64,000 nt of DNA, from the NCBI GenBank assembly GCA_964537035.1, contig CAZIAK010000007.1:79051-143050 (forward strand). The letters are read 5' to 3'. Below are positions 9,010 through 19,632 of this stretch, in pieces. The translations under genes were made by a program, and so were the position numbers. The number at the start of each line of letters is the position of its first letter. Position 1 is the stretch's first letter. This DNA is from CAZIAK01 sp964537035. Its GTDB lineage: Bacteria; Planctomycetota; B15-G4. Under the pieces are notes generated by a model. It was not told the DNA's origin. It ran no database searches and saw nothing but the letters and a program-made list of their open reading frames with translations.

Positions 9010-10803
9010 ATGCGCAAGCCCCTCCTGCTCACCGCTGCCCTGATCGCTGCAGCAGCGCTCACCATCGCTGCAGCAGGCGGCCCCGCCAAGTCATGGGACG
9101 CTGTCCGCTCTTGGGTTCAAAACCCAGCCATGGCTGACGACGTCACCTACTGGTGCCCCATGGATCCGGAGATCATTCGCAAGGGCGTGGCCATGTGCCC
9201 CATCTGCAACATGGAACTCGTCGTCTTTGAAGGAGAGTCGGCGGGCGGGGGCAGCCGCGACGTGCTCGTGCTCACCGATCGCCAGGTCCAGCAATCTGGA
9301 GTGCGCCTCGGTCTTGCGGCCCAGCGCAACCTCTCTCGGGTGATCGATGCCAGCGGCCGGCTCCAGGTGCCGCCTGAGCGGCGCTCCTCGCTGCATATCG
9401 GGTACCCCGGCATCAGCACCGTGGACACGGTCCACGTGCACACAGCAGGCACGCCCGTTTCGGACGGCATCCTGGTGCTGGAGGTTCAGAACCAGGGCAT
9501 GCTGGCCAGGGTGCAGTCGTACAAAACCATGCGCAGCGAGTACACCGAGCTGCGCCGACAGGAGCTGAATATAGAAGCGCAGCAACTGCTCGACCGGATT
9601 GGCGTACTGACCAACGAGATCGTCTCGTTCGGCTTGCCCGCGTCCATCCTCGACAAGATCGCCGCCAGGCCGCCCAGCACGGAGACGACTGCGTTTCCTG
9701 TGTATGCGAACAACTGGGGCATCGTGCTGACCCCGCCCGCGCTCACCGTGGGTTCGACCCTGCGCCAGAACCAGCTGGTTCTTGAGGCAGCCGACCTCAC
9801 CGAGCTGTGGCTCTCTCTGGATCTCTTCGAAAACGAACTGGCCTACGTCAGCCCGGGCCAAACGATCTCGTTCACCACACAGTCCGTCCCGGACCAGGTC
9901 TTCACGACAGCGATCGACTTCATCGAACCCGAGGTGCAGGGCCCTAGCCAGACCGTGCGCGCCGTGGCGCGGGTGCAGAACAAGACCTTGAAGCTCTCCC
10001 CCGGTCTGTACGTGCGGGCGAGCTTGGCCAGCGACGTGGCCTCGGTTCTCTCGGTGCCCGAGAGCGCGGTCCTGCAATCGGGCAAGCGGGACGTGGTCTT
10101 GATCGCAGAAGGAGACGGTCGCTTCCGCCCTCGGGTCGTCTCGCTGGGTCGCCGCCATCTCTCCCTGGCGGCTTCGGAGACGAGCGAGTCGTTCCTCGGT
10201 GAGAGCGAGCGCTATCACGAGGTTCTGTCAGGCCTGCACGACGGTGACCGGGTTGTGGTCGCCGGGGGCTTCCTGCTCAATGCCGAGGCTCAGTTCCAGG
10301 GCATCCTCAAGAAGATGGTGGCCACGGAAGAAGCCCAGCAGAGCGCGACACCCCTGTCCGATCAGGCAGCGGCCGTCATCGAAGACTCTCTGGACCACTA
10401 CTTCGCCATCACCCAGGCCCTTGTCGACGACGACGCCCGCAACCTCGGCGAACTGGCGCGAGCCCTTGCAGAGACGACAGCAGCGAGCAGCGACGACTCT
10501 GCACTGGGGACGCGGCTGCAAGAGCTGGAGCAACTCAGCCAGTCCCTCGCCGCCAGCGCAGACGAAGACGCACTCGACTGGGACGAGCTGCGCACGGTGT
10601 ACGGATCGATCTCACGAGAAGTCGTGACCCTGCTGGCGGAGCACCTGCCCGGGCGCTTCGGCAGCGGCGAGCTGTACCTCTTTCGCTGCCCCATGGCGGA
10701 CGACTTTGGCTACGAACTCTGGGTGCAACGGTCCGCTGAACTGCAGAACCCGTACATGGGCCAGATGATGTTGGAATGCGGCTCACCGGCCGAGTTGCCG
10801 TGA
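9010..10803 (+). CDS. cusB: CusB-like RND efflux periplasmic adaptor with heavy-metal-binding domain
   Basis: The 597-residue secreted adaptor begins with a signal peptide. A heavy-metal-binding domain follows at about residues 45-75 (YWCPMDPEII, MCPICNMELV, a variant of the usual YxCPMHP / CPxCGM). The membrane-fusion core (about 90-440) has barrel-sandwich and beta-barrel segments. The C-terminal 150 residues resemble DUF3347, ending FRCPMADDF, LWVQ, NPYMGQMML and ECG, which would be a second metal-binding site. It would pass Cu(I)/Ag(I)-type ions to the pump encoded 25 nt downstream. The usual His of CPMHP is Asp here. No outer-membrane CusC partner is adjacent. Confidence 0.9.
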   Translation: MRKPLLLTAALIAAAALTIAAAGGPAKSWDAVRSWVQNPAMADDVTYWCPMDPEIIRKGVAMCPICNMELVVFEGESAGGGSRDVLVLTDRQVQQSGVRLGLAAQRNLSRVIDASGRLQVPPERRSSLHIGYPGISTVDTVHVHTAGTPVSDGILVLEVQNQGMLARVQSYKTMRSEYTELRRQELNIEAQQLLDRIGVLTNEIVSFGLPASILDKIAARPPSTETTAFPVYANNWGIVLTPPALTVGSTLRQNQLVLEAADLTELWLSLDLFENELAYVSPGQTISFTTQSVPDQVFTTAIDFIEPEVQGPSQTVRAVARVQNKTLKLSPGLYVRASLASDVASVLSVPESAVLQSGKRDVVLIAEGDGRFRPRVVSLGRRHLSLAASETSESFLGESERYHEVLSGLHDGDRVVVAGGFLLNAEAQFQGILKKMVATEEAQQSATPLSDQAAAVIEDSLDHYFAITQALVDDDARNLGELARALAETTAASSDDSALGTRLQELEQLSQSLAASADEDALDWDELRTVYGSISREVVTLLAEHLPGRFGSGELYLFRCPMADDFGYELWVQRSAELQNPYMGQMMLECGSPAELP

Positions 10804-10828
10804 CGACCGCCCGAGGGGCCGGGGTTCT

Positions 10829-13800
10829 ATGCTGCGCAAGCTGATCGACTGGAGCCTGGAGAACCGTTTCCTGGTCTGCGTGGNNNNNNNNNNNNNNNNN
10901 NNNNNNNNNNNNNNNNNNNNNNNNNNNNNNNNNNNNNNNNNNNNNNNNNNNNNNNNNNNNNNNNNNNNNNNNNNNNNNNNNNNCTCAATCAAGCCCAGCA
11001 CAAGCTGCCCATGGGTGTGGTCCCCAGCCTGGGCCCGGATGCCAGCGCCATGGGCTGGGTCTACCTGTACACCCTTGAAGACATGAACTCCCAGCTCGAC
11101 CTGGGTCAGCTCCGTTCGCTGCAGGACTACTTCGTTCGCTTTCAGCTGGAGAGCGTGCCCGGGGTGGCCGAAGTGGCCAGTCTTGGCGGCGCCGTGCGCC
11201 AGTATCAGGTCACCGTCGACCCACGCACCCTGGCCGCGGTGGACATTCCCCTGGCAGCAGTCATCGGGGCCATCAAGCACTCGAACCAAGACGTGGGTGG
11301 CCGGGTGATCGAGATGGCCGAGACCGAGTACATGATCCGGGGTCGGGGAAGCATCAGCTCGATCCGCGACCTGGAAACCATCGCCATCGGCCACAACGGG
11401 CAGGGCACGCCCATCAGTCTGGGTGACGTGGCCGCCGTGGAGATCGGGCCGGACATCAAGCGGGGCATCGCCGAGAAGAACGGCAAGGGCGAGGTGGTCG
11501 CGGGCATCGTCACCATGCGCTACGGCGAGAACGCCCTCGACGTGATCAACTCGGTGAAGGCGAAGATCGCCGAGATCCAGACCGGGCTGCCTGACGGCGT
11601 GGTGATTCGCAAGGCCTACGACCGCTCCGGCCTGATCGGACGGTCCATCGGCACCCTGGCGCGGCAGCTCATCGAAGAGCTGCTGATCGTCGCCTTGGTT
11701 TGCGTGATCTTTCTCTGGCACGCCCGCAGCGCGTTGGTCAGCACGGTCGTCCTGCCCCTGGCCATCCTGGTCTCGTTCATCGTCATGAACGCTCTGGGGA
11801 TAAACGCCAACATCATGTCGTTGGGTGGCATCGCCATCGCCATCGGCGCCATGGTCGACGCCTCGGTGGTGATGGTCGAGAACTTCCACAAGCACCGCGA
11901 GACCGCGGGGGACGACGCCGATCACTGGCAAGTCGTACGAGCTGCAGCACAGGAGGTCGGGCCGGCGCTGTTCTTCTCCTTGCTGGTCATCACCATCTCC
12001 TTCCTCCCCGTCTTCGCCCTCGAAGATCAAGCCGGTCGGTTGTTCAGGCCTCTCGCCTTCACCAAGACCCTGGCCATGGGCTCCGCCGCCGTGCTGACCC
12101 TCGTGCTCATGCCCGTGCTGATGGGTTTCTTCGTGCGCGGCAAGCTGCACCGGGAGTCGGCCAACCCGGTCAGCCGACTGATGATCCGCTGCTACCTGCC
12201 CGTGCTGCGCTTCGCCCTCGGTCATCGGGCCCTGTCCATTGCGGCCGCATTGATCCTGCTGGCCTGCACCGTCATCCCCTTCGTGCGCCTGGGCAGCGAG
12301 TTCATGCCCTCGATCAATGAAGGCGACGCCCTGGCCATGCCCACGACCCTCCCGGGCATCTCCAGCACCGAGGCTCGGCGCACCCTGCAGATCCAGGATC
12401 GGCTGCTGGCGGGATTCCCCGAGGTCGAGGTGGTGCTGGGCAAGATCGGCCGGGCCGACACGGCCCTCGATCCGGCGCCGCTCTCCATGGTCGAGACCCA
12501 CATCACCCTGCTGCCCGAGGAGCGCTGGCCCGAGCGCATCGTCGAGCTGGATTGGCTGGCGGGAGCGGCGCAAGCCCTGCTCGGCTCGCTCCCCGCCGCA
12601 ACGCAAAGCGATCTGGGAGTGAGCCTGGACGACGCGGCCAGGCAAGTGGCCTTGATGGCCCAGACTGACTCCACCCGCTGGATTCGCGAGGAGCTGCACA
12701 GCGGCGTTCAGCTCAAGGCCATCCGACAAGACCTCTCTACCTGGCTCGCTGCTCAGCTGGCTGACCGCACGGTGGACTACGTCAGCTCGCAGGGCGCGCT
12801 GGGCGAAGCCCTTGGAGCAGAGACCGCCGCTCGACTGCGAGACACCTTCGCCGGGCAGTTCAGCAACTCACCCATTCCCCTGCGGCGCACGACCTTCGAC
12901 GAGCTCACCAAGAAGGAGATGCACGAGCAGATCACCATCCCTGGCATGCCCAACTGGTGGCTCATGCCCATCGAGACCCGCATCGGCATGCTCACCACGG
13001 GCATGCGCGGAAAGGTCGGCATCAAGCTCTATGGCGACGACCTGGTGGGGCTCGAGCGACTGGCAGAAGAGCTGGAAGCCGTGCTGCACGAAGTCCCCGG
13101 TACGTCTTCGGTGATCGCCGAGCGAGCCATGGGCGCCTACTACCTCGACATCGACGTCGACCGTGAGCTGTGCGGCCGCTTCGGCCTGACCGTTGGCAGT
13201 GTCCAGGACGTGATCGAGACGGCCATCGGCGGCATGCCGGTCACCGTGGCGCTCAACGGTCGCGAGCGGATTCCTGTCAACGTGCGCTACCCCCGCGAGC
13301 TGAGAGACGACCCGGTACGCCTGGGACGCACCCTCGTCCCCACGCCGAGCGGGGCGTCGATCCCCTTGAGCGATCTGGCGGAGATCTCGATCCAGGATGG
13401 CCCTCCCGTGATCAAGAGCGAGAACGGGCTGCTGCTCACGAACGTGCCCATCGACCTGGAGGCTGGCGTCGACGTAGGGACCTATGTGGCCCGGGCCCAG
13501 AAGGTCATCGATCAAGCCATCGCCGAGGGTCGTGTAGACGTCCCCACCGGCGCGTACTTTTCCTGGAGCGGCCAGTACCAGCTCATGGAAGAAGTCGAAG
13601 GGCGTCTCTGGGCCATCGTACCCGTCACCTTGGGCCTGATCTTGATGTTGATCTACTTCAACACGAAGGACGTGGCCGAGACGTTGATCACCATGATCAC
13701 CCTGCCCTTCGCCCTCATCGGCGGCGTGTGGTTGCTCTCCTGGCTCGACTACGACCTCTCTGTGGCAGTGACCGTGGGCTTCATCGCCCTGGCCGGGCTG

Positions 13801-14157
13801 GCCGCCGAGACCGCGATCTTGATGCACATCTACCTCGACCTGGCCTACAAGCGGCGGGCCGCCAAGGGCGAGACCCTCAGCGGCGCGGCCCTCCATGACG
13901 TGGTCGTCGAGGGAGCCGTGCTGCGCGTGCGCCCCAAGATGATGACGGTGGTCACCACGATCCTGGCCCTGGTGCCCATCATGTGGTCGGTGGGCGCTGG
14001 TTCCGGGCCGATGAAACGCATGGCCGCCCCCATGATTGGCGGGCTGGTCACCTCGACGCTGCACACCCTGGTCTTGATCCCGGTCTACTACGCCATGTTG
14101 CACGAATGGCGCGCCCGGCGGGCCTCGCGAGCCCCGGCAGTGGCCCCCAAGGCCTGA
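10829..14157 (+). CDS. cusA: CusA-like RND heavy-metal efflux pump, interrupted by a scaffold gap
   Basis: The N-terminus (MLRKLIDWSLENRFLVCV) and the segment after the gap (LNQAQHKLPMGVVPSLGPDA, GVAEVASLGG, NANIMSLGGIAIAIGAMVDA, RVRPKMMTV) match CusA/CzcA pumps closely. From memory of E. coli CusA, residues about 19-113 are missing, i.e. about 284 nt, and that length also restores the reading frame, which the 100-N placeholder does not. The methionine in RIGMLTTGM is kept at the pore-domain metal site. Roughly 100 extra residues (about 12540-12930) sit in the second periplasmic domain before PGMPNWWLMPIETRIG. The gene forms an operon with cusB and ends before a hairpin. Confidence 0.92.
10884..10983. 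other. Assembly gap (100 N) inside cusA
   Basis: The run of 100 N is a placeholder. Its flanks are not repeated, and comparison with CusA homologues implies about 284 missing nt, so this is a genuine gap of wrong length. Confidence 0.9.
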
Positions 14158-14166
14158 CAAACGACG

Positions 14167-14204
14167 ATGCCCCTCCCGCTGGCTCTCAACAGCAGGAGGG
14201 GCAT
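14167..14204 (+). terminator. Hairpin after cusA
   Basis: A perfect 10-bp inverted repeat (ATGCCCCTCC / GGAGGGGCAT), extendable to about 14 bp with one mismatch, begins 10 nt after the cusA stop. It is followed by GTTTGACTC, so the T-tract is weak. It probably ends the cusBA transcript. Confidence 0.6.
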
Positions 14205-14328
14205 GTTTGACTCGTCCGTTCTGTCTGCGCTCGTGAACCCCCTCACGGGCAGCAGACTCTAGGGCCCCGGGCGATCGGGGTAACAGGCTGTGGGCACGAG
14301 CCCGGCAGCTCGGGCCGCGCTCAGTCGC

Positions 14329-14334
14329 TATCCT
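14329..14334 (+). promoter_or_regulatory. Candidate -10 element directly before ABC exporter start
   Basis: GCTATCCT places TATCCT 8 nt before the ATG at 14343, with no Shine-Dalgarno in between. This is the spacing expected for a leaderless mRNA. Confidence 0.4.
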
Positions 14335-14342
14335 GCCCTCCC

Positions 14343-16331
14343 ATGGCCTCTCCCCGCTCAGCCCACCCGCTCCGCCGACTGCTCGCCTACGCCGCGCCCC
14401 ACCGCAGGGCCCTGCGTCTGGCCAGCGCCTGCTCGGTCACCAACAAGGTCTTCGATCTGGCCCCGCCCCTGCTCATCGGCGCGGCGGTGGACATCGTCGT
14501 CGAGCGCGAGCAATCGTGGATCGGCGCCCTCGGCGTCCCCGATGTCCACGATCAGCTGCTGGTCCTGGCCGGCCTGACCCTGCTCATCTGGACCCTTGAG
14601 TCGGTCTTCGAATACCTGCACAAGATCCTCTGGCGCAATCTGGCCCAGACCGTGCAACACGAGCTGCGCCTGGAGACCTGGTCCCACGTGCAAGACCTCG
14701 AGCTGGCCTGGTTCGAAGATCGCTCCACCGGCGGCTTGATGGCCGTGCTCAACGACGACGTGAACCAGCTCGAGCGCTTTCTGGACGGAGGCGCCAACGA
14801 GTTGTTGCAGGTCACCACCACGGTGATCGTCATCGGCGGGCTGTTCTTCTTCCTGGCGCCGTCCGTGGCCTGGATGGGCGTGGCGCCCATGCCCTTCGTG
14901 CTCTGGGGCTCGCTGCGCTATCAACGCCTGCTCGCGCCGCGCTATGCCGCCGTGCGTCGAGAGGTCGGTCAACTCAACCACCAGCTGGCCAACAACCTGG
15001 GCGGCATCGCCACGATCAAGAGCTTCACCGCCGAAGCCCACGAGGTCGAGCGCCTGCGCCGCACCAGCGACGACTACCGCAACGCCAACCGCGCCGCCAT
15101 CCGCCTCAGCTCGGCCTTCTCGCCCCTGATTCGCATGGTCATCGTGGTCGGCTTCACGGCCATGCTCGTCTTCGGTGGACGGCTCGCCCTCGATGGCGAG
15201 CTCGACGTGGGCGCCTACAGCGTGATGGTCTTCTTGGTGCAGCGTCTGCTCTGGCCGCTCACTCGTCTGGGCGAGACGTTCGACCTCTTTCAACGAGCCA
15301 TGGCCTCGACCACGCGCATCCTCGACCTGCTGGGCACGGCCGCCACCGTGTCCGACGGCCCCCAGGGCATGCCTCGGGAGCAAGTGCGTGGTGAGGTGGC
15401 CTTCCGCGACGTGCACTTCGCCTACCGCACAGGCGCCACGCTGCTCGACGGCGAAGAAGCGCTCGCCGGTCTCGAAGGCAACCNNNNNNNNNNNNNNNNN
15501 NNNNNNNNNNNNNNNNNNNNNNNNNNNNNNNNNNNNNNNNNNNNNNNNNNNNNNNNNNNNNNNNNNNNNNNNNNNNNNNNNNNCTCCCGCGGCCGCCAGC
15601 TGCCCGACACCCTGCGGGGGCTCGAACTGTTCATGCCTGCGGGCGAGACCACGGCCATCGTGGGTGCCACGGGCGCGGGCAAGACCACGGTGATCAAGCT
15701 GCTGCTGCGCCTCTACGACGTGACCGGTGGTGCCATCACTCTCGACGGCGTCGACCTGCGCGAGCTGACCCTGGCCGACCTGCGAGCCGCCGTGGGGCTG
15801 GTGAGCCAGGACGTGTTCCTCTTTCACGGCACGGTGGCCGAGAACATCGCCTACGGCCGAAGAGAGGCCTCTCGCGAGGACATCGTCCGCGCGGCCCAGC
15901 TGTCAGAGGCCCACGAGTTCATCCAGGCCCTGCCCGACGGTTACGACACCGTGGTGGGCGAACGAGGACAGAAGCTCTCCGGCGGGCAGAGGCAGCGGGT
16001 GTCCCTGGCCCGTGCCGTGCTCAAGAACCCGCCCGTGCTCGTGCTCGACGAGGCCACGTCTTCGGTGGACAACGAGACCGAAGCGGCGATCCAACGCTCA
16101 CTGGCTCGGCTGGCCGTGGGACGCACCACCATCGTCATCGCCCACCGCCTCTCGACCGTGCGCCACGCCCAGCGCATCTACGTGATGGACACAGGCCGCG
16201 TGGCCGAGGTGGGCACACACGACGAGCTGGTGACTGCTGGCGGAATCTACTCGACCCTGTGGCGCGTGCAGACCGGCGAAGCCCTGGAGGATGGAGCGCC
16301 GCTGCAGATTGAGCCCAGACCCATCTCGTGA
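14343..16331 (+). CDS. ABC exporter, fused membrane and ATPase domains (MsbA/multidrug type), with internal gap
   Basis: About 660 residues including the N run. The N-terminal 320 residues carry six predicted helices typical of type IV exporters ([42 protein letters not shown]). The C-terminal ATPase has Walker [11 protein letters not shown]-loop [10 protein letters not shown], signature LSGGQRQR, Walker [13 protein letters not shown] and the switch His in IAHRLSTVR. The gap falls between the A-loop tyrosine region ([12 protein letters not shown]) and Walker A, a region of variable length. Such half-transporters act as dimers exporting lipids or drugs; the substrate here is unknown. The next gene, a methyltransferase, starts 75 nt later. 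Confidence 0.9.
   Translation: MASPRSAHPLRRLLAYAAPHRRALRLASACSVTNKVFDLAPPLLIGAAVDIVVEREQSWIGALGVPDVHDQLLVLAGLTLLIWTLESVFEYLHKILWRNLAQTVQHELRLETWSHVQDLELAWFEDRSTGGLMAVLNDDVNQLERFLDGGANELLQVTTTVIVIGGLFFFLAPSVAWMGVAPMPFVLWGSLRYQRLLAPRYAAVRREVGQLNHQLANNLGGIATIKSFTAEAHEVERLRRTSDDYRNANRAAIRLSSAFSPLIRMVIVVGFTAMLVFGGRLALDGELDVGAYSVMVFLVQRLLWPLTRLGETFDLFQRAMASTTRILDLLGTAATVSDGPQGMPREQVRGEVAFRDVHFAYRTGATLLDGEEALAGLEGNXXXXXXXXXXXXXXXXXXXXXXXXXXXXXXXXXXSRGRQLPDTLRGLELFMPAGETTAIVGATGAGKTTVIKLLLRLYDVTGGAITLDGVDLRELTLADLRAAVGLVSQDVFLFHGTVAENIAYGRREASREDIVRAAQLSEAHEFIQALPDGYDTVVGERGQKLSGGQRQRVSLARAVLKNPPVLVLDEATSSVDNETEAAIQRSLARLAVGRTTIVIAHRLSTVRHAQRIYVMDTGRVAEVGTHDELVTAGGIYSTLWRVQTGEALEDGAPLQIEPRPIS
15484..15583. 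other. Assembly gap (100 N) inside the ABC exporter gene
   Basis: The flanks are not duplicated, so true sequence is missing. The reading frame happens to continue across the placeholder. Confidence 0.85.
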
Positions 16332-16394
16332 CCAGGATCTCTCCGTCAACCCATGCCCCCCTGCCTCACGGTGGCCCCGCGGCCCGAGAAACGC

Positions 16395-16400
16395 TAGACC
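16395..16400 (+). promoter_or_regulatory. Candidate -10 element directly before methyltransferase start
   Basis: GCTAGACC places TAGACC 6 nt before the ATG at 16407, with no Shine-Dalgarno sequence. This fits leaderless initiation. Confidence 0.35.
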
Positions 16401-16406
16401 GGTGGC

Positions 16407-17264
16407 ATGACCAACCCCACCCAGCCCGCAGATCCACAACCCGCCGACAGCTCGTCCTCCGGTTATCTGCACGGCTTCACGCCCGTGGAGCGTGACCGTC
16501 TCTATCGCCAGGCGCGTTTTCTTGAATACAAGGTGCACGAAAACCTGCCCTTTCGTCGCTGCCGCAAGCTGCTCGAAGTGGGCTGCGGCGTGGGCGCGCA
16601 GACAGAGATCCTGCTACGCCGGTTTCCCGAGATGCATGTCACCGGCGTCGATTCGTCGCCCCACAACCTCAGCTCAGCGCAGGAGTTTCTCGCCAGACAG
16701 GGCTGGGCCGAGGGGCGCTACGAGATGCACCAGGGCGACGGCCGCAGCCTCGACCTGGAAGCCAGCGCGTTCGATGGCGCCTTTCTGTGCTGGATCCTTG
16801 AACATGTGGGTGACCCGGCGCGAGTGCTGAGCGAGGTGCGACGGCTGCTGCGCCCCGGCGCCTCCATCGTGGTCACCGAAGTGCAGAACGCCACGTTCTT
16901 CCTCGACCCTTACAGCCCCAACACGTTGACCTACTGGATGGCCTTCAACGACCACCAGCTGGAGATGGGCGGCGACCCCTTCGTGGGCGCCAAGCTGGGC
17001 AACCTGCTGCAGTCAACGGGCTATCGCGACATCACCACCAAGGTGCGCACGTTTCATCTCGACAACCGGCGGGCCGAAGAGCGCCGGGAGTTCATCGCCT
17101 TCTGGGCCGAGCTGTTGCTGAGCGGATGCGAGCAGCTGCTCTCGGCGGGCAAGGTCACCGCAGAGGTGATCGAAGGCATGAAGGTCGAGCTGGAGGCCGT
17201 GTCCCGCGACCCCAACGCCGTGTTCTTCTACTCGTTCGTGCAGGCCCGGGCGACGGCGGGCTGA
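16407..17264 (+). CDS. Class I SAM-dependent methyltransferase
   Basis: The 285-residue protein has the SAM-binding motif I LLEVGCGVGAQTEILL, the acidic residue of motif II in VTGVDSSPHNL, and motifs FDGAFLCWILEHVGDPARVL and LRPGASIVVTE, as in UbiE/Methyltransf_25 relatives. The C-terminal half (DPYSPNTLTYWMAFNDHQ onward) resembles small-molecule methyltransferases whose acceptor cannot be read from sequence. It lies between the ABC exporter (same strand) and the convergent ABC-2 permease. No signal peptide is present, so it is cytosolic. Confidence 0.85.
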   Translation: MTNPTQPADPQPADSSSSGYLHGFTPVERDRLYRQARFLEYKVHENLPFRRCRKLLEVGCGVGAQTEILLRRFPEMHVTGVDSSPHNLSSAQEFLARQGWAEGRYEMHQGDGRSLDLEASAFDGAFLCWILEHVGDPARVLSEVRRLLRPGASIVVTEVQNATFFLDPYSPNTLTYWMAFNDHQLEMGGDPFVGAKLGNLLQSTGYRDITTKVRTFHLDNRRAEERREFIAFWAELLLSGCEQLLSAGKVTAEVIEGMKVELEAVSRDPNAVFFYSFVQARATAG

Positions 17265-17349
17265 CAAGGGCGCCGGGCACCGCGCCGTACGTGCCCCACA
17301 CGCTCGGCCGAACGGGTCACGCTCGGCTGGCCGCACAACCTGCCGCCGT

Positions 17350-18699
17350 TCAGTCGCGCAGATAGCGCCTACGGAAGATGCGGGAGGCCAGCAGCGAGCA
17401 GACGATGCACACCCCAGCCAGCACGATGAGGTCCGTGCGAATGGCGGCGCTGGTCCAGTGCTTGTTGTTGTAGAAGCTGGCCTGGTAACCCTCCATGGAC
17501 CAGAACGTGATCGTGCCCCGGGCGAACTGACGCACGATCTCCGGCATCAGGTTGAGTGGCACCCAGGCGCCCCCCACAGCGCTCATGACCAAGATCACGA
17601 TCGTGGACATGCCGTCGGCCTGCTTGTCGGTCTTGGCCAGGCAGGCGATCAGCAGCGCGAACCCGGTGACAGCAGCTGACGTGGCCATGGAGACGACGAG
17701 CAGCGTGTCCCAGCGGTCCAGCACATCGAGGTCGAACAGAAACGCGGCCCAGGCGAAGAGGACTCCCGTGAGCGCCAAGCCCACGACAAAGGTGCCCAGG
17801 AACTTCGAGGCCAGCACGGCGCGCTGATCGACCGGGGCCAAGAACAGGCGGTTGAGTGTGCCCTGGTCACGCTCTTCGAGCAGCGAGCGGGCGTAGCCCA
17901 CCAGGCTGAACATGAGCATCATCACGGTCATGCCCGAGACGGCCACGGCCACGTGATAGCTGATGCGCTGCTGCCGCCCCTCTGGCAAGACGTCCTCGAC
18001 GGTCATGGGCACCATCGCGGTCATGGTCGAGGCCATGTCGAAGGAGTCTGCCTCGCCTTCGTCGCCGCTGCCGTCGCCGCTGCCGTCGCCGCTGCCATCG
18101 GTCAGCAGGCCAGCTTCATCCGCGTCGCCGATGAGCGCGTTCATGCCCAGACGAAACGGCAAGGTGAACGCCTCGACCCGGCCCATCCATTCTTCGGGGA
18201 TGCCTGCCTGGCGTAACGCTCGCCGCTGCACCTCATAGAACAGCTCTTGCCCCCGGGCTGCGTGCAATGCCTGCAAGAGCGAGAAGGTGAACAGCTGCTG
18301 GGCCAGCTTGCGGCCAGGATCGCGGATCAACTCCATCTCGGCGCCCTCGCCGAAGCCCTCGGGCAAGACGACCACGAAGGCCACGCCCCCGTCGCTGACC
18401 CGCTGGCGCATGCCCTCTCGGGTCGAGGGAGTGTCTTCGTCCCAGCCTTCGAGGTCTACGGCTTCAGCCTTCGCCAAGGCTTCGACAAAGCGTTCCGACG
18501 CCTCGCTGTGATCGAGGTCGAGCACCGAGGCTTCGACGGTAGGCATGCCGCCGCCACCCCCGCCCCCCATGTTGCTCATGATCATGCCGAAGACCGACAC
18601 CAACACGATGGGCAGGGCCACGGCCAGGAGCAAGGCCACCCGATCACGCACGAACAGACGCATGTCCTTGGCCAGCATGAGCAGCGCGGCGCGGATCAT
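17350..18699 (-). CDS. ABC-2 type transporter permease
   Basis: The 449-residue membrane protein has one N-terminal helix (DRVALLLAVALPIVLVSVFG), a large extracytoplasmic domain of about 190 residues and five C-terminal helices of the ABC-2/DrrB-YhbS type (SLVGYARSLLEERDQGTLNRL, MSAVGGAWVPLNLMPE). The external domain contains a short GDGS repeat and an acidic patch (about residues 200-215). Its ATG overlaps the stop of the ATPase gene as ATGA, so the two form one exporter. The substrate is unknown. Confidence 0.88.
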   Translation of the reverse strand: MIRAALLMLAKDMRLFVRDRVALLLAVALPIVLVSVFGMIMSNMGGGGGGGMPTVEASVLDLDHSEASERFVEALAKAEAVDLEGWDEDTPSTREGMRQRVSDGGVAFVVVLPEGFGEGAEMELIRDPGRKLAQQLFTFSLLQALHAARGQELFYEVQRRALRQAGIPEEWMGRVEAFTLPFRLGMNALIGDADEAGLLTDGSGDGSGDGSGDEGEADSFDMASTMTAMVPMTVEDVLPEGRQQRISYHVAVAVSGMTVMMLMFSLVGYARSLLEERDQGTLNRLFLAPVDQRAVLASKFLGTFVVGLALTGVLFAWAAFLFDLDVLDRWDTLLVVSMATSAAVTGFALLIACLAKTDKQADGMSTIVILVMSAVGGAWVPLNLMPEIVRQFARGTITFWSMEGYQASFYNNKHWTSAAIRTDLIVLAGVCIVCSLLASRIFRRRYLRD

Positions 18700-19445
18700 T
18701 GAGAGTCGTCTCGCAACGAGTGACCGGTGAGCTTCAAGAACGTGGTCTCGAGGTTCTGATCAGGCACGCCCGCACGCTCGGCCAGCTCTGCCGACGTGCC
18801 ACAGTCGACCAGCTTGCCACGGTCGAGGATGGCCACCCGATCGCAGAGCCGCTCGACCTCGTCCATCGAATGGGACGTGTAGATCACCGCCCGGTCGTCA
18901 CGGCGCAACTGTTCGATAGAGGCGAAGATGTGGTGCCGCGACTGGGGGTCCACGCCGACCATGGGTTCATCGAGCATGGCCAGGGCCGGGTCGCCCAGCA
19001 GGGCCACCGCCATGTTGAGGCGACGCTTCATGCCCCCTGAGAAGGTCCCCACCCGATCGCTGGCCCGCTGCTCAAGACCGGCCAGGGACAGACCAGCCTG
19101 CACCGCGGCTGCCACATCGCTCACTCCATGCAAGCGCGCGAAGAAGGTCAGGTTTTCATGAGCGGTCAAGTTCTCGTAGAGCGCCAGCTCTTGCGGGACC
19201 ACACCCAGGTGCGCCCGATCGGCAGCGCGTCTCCGCGGATCAAACGGCCGCCCGTCGAACTGCAGCTCGCCCGCAGACGGCAGGAGCAGTCCACAGAGGC
19301 ATGAGATGGCCGTGGTCTTGCCCGCGCCGTTGGGCCCCAGCAAACCCAGGATCTCACCTCGACGCACCTCGAGGGTGAGATCGTCCACGGCAATCTGCCC
19401 ATCGTAGGCGAAGTGCAGCCCTCGGATTGTCAGCAGCGCCTCCAT
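18696..19445 (-). CDS. ABC transporter ATP-binding protein (ABC-2 partner)
   Basis: This 249-residue ATPase has Walker A GPNGAGKTT, Q-loop VVPQELALYENLTAHENL, signature FSGGMKRR, Walker B LAMLDEPMVGVD and switch IYTSHSMDEVERLCDRV, typical of DrrA/CcmA-type export ATPases. The start ATG at 19445 (MEALLTIRGLHFAY) is chosen because the reading frame upstream is not ATPase-like. It is translationally coupled to the permease gene and powers export through it. Confidence 0.92.
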   Translation of the reverse strand: MEALLTIRGLHFAYDGQIAVDDLTLEVRRGEILGLLGPNGAGKTTAISCLCGLLLPSAGELQFDGRPFDPRRRAADRAHLGVVPQELALYENLTAHENLTFFARLHGVSDVAAAVQAGLSLAGLEQRASDRVGTFSGGMKRRLNMAVALLGDPALAMLDEPMVGVDPQSRHHIFASIEQLRRDDRAVIYTSHSMDEVERLCDRVAILDRGKLVDCGTSAELAERAGVPDQNLETTFLKLTGHSLRDDSQ

Positions 19446-19514
19446 GTGCAGCAGAGCATGGCTGCTGCTCGCGGCACGAGCAACCTCTTCTCCATCAGCA
19501 CCGGCCTGCGAGCC

Positions 19515-19538
19515 GAGACACCGAGACACCGAGACACC
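19515..19538 (+). repeat. Tandem GAGACACC octamer, three copies
   Basis: Three perfect copies of GAGACACC plus a partial fourth lie immediately before the first copy of the 52-nt palindromic repeat near parDE. Confidence 0.8.
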
Positions 19539-19548
19539 GAGAATATGA

Positions 19549-19600
19549 GGAAGGCCACAGTCGCCAGGCCTTCCACCGATGAGGGTGTCCCTGTTTCTCA
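19549..19600 (+). repeat. REP-like 52-nt repeat, copy A
   Basis: This copy contains a GGAAGGCC / GGCCTTCC stem around a 10-nt loop, followed by GAGGGTGTCCCTGTTTCTCA. It matches copy B at 20350-20401 in 51 of 52 positions, in the same orientation. The two copies bracket parDE. Confidence 0.85.
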
Positions 19601-19632
19601 GTCCCTACGCCCGTGGCCCGGGTCACTCTCTT

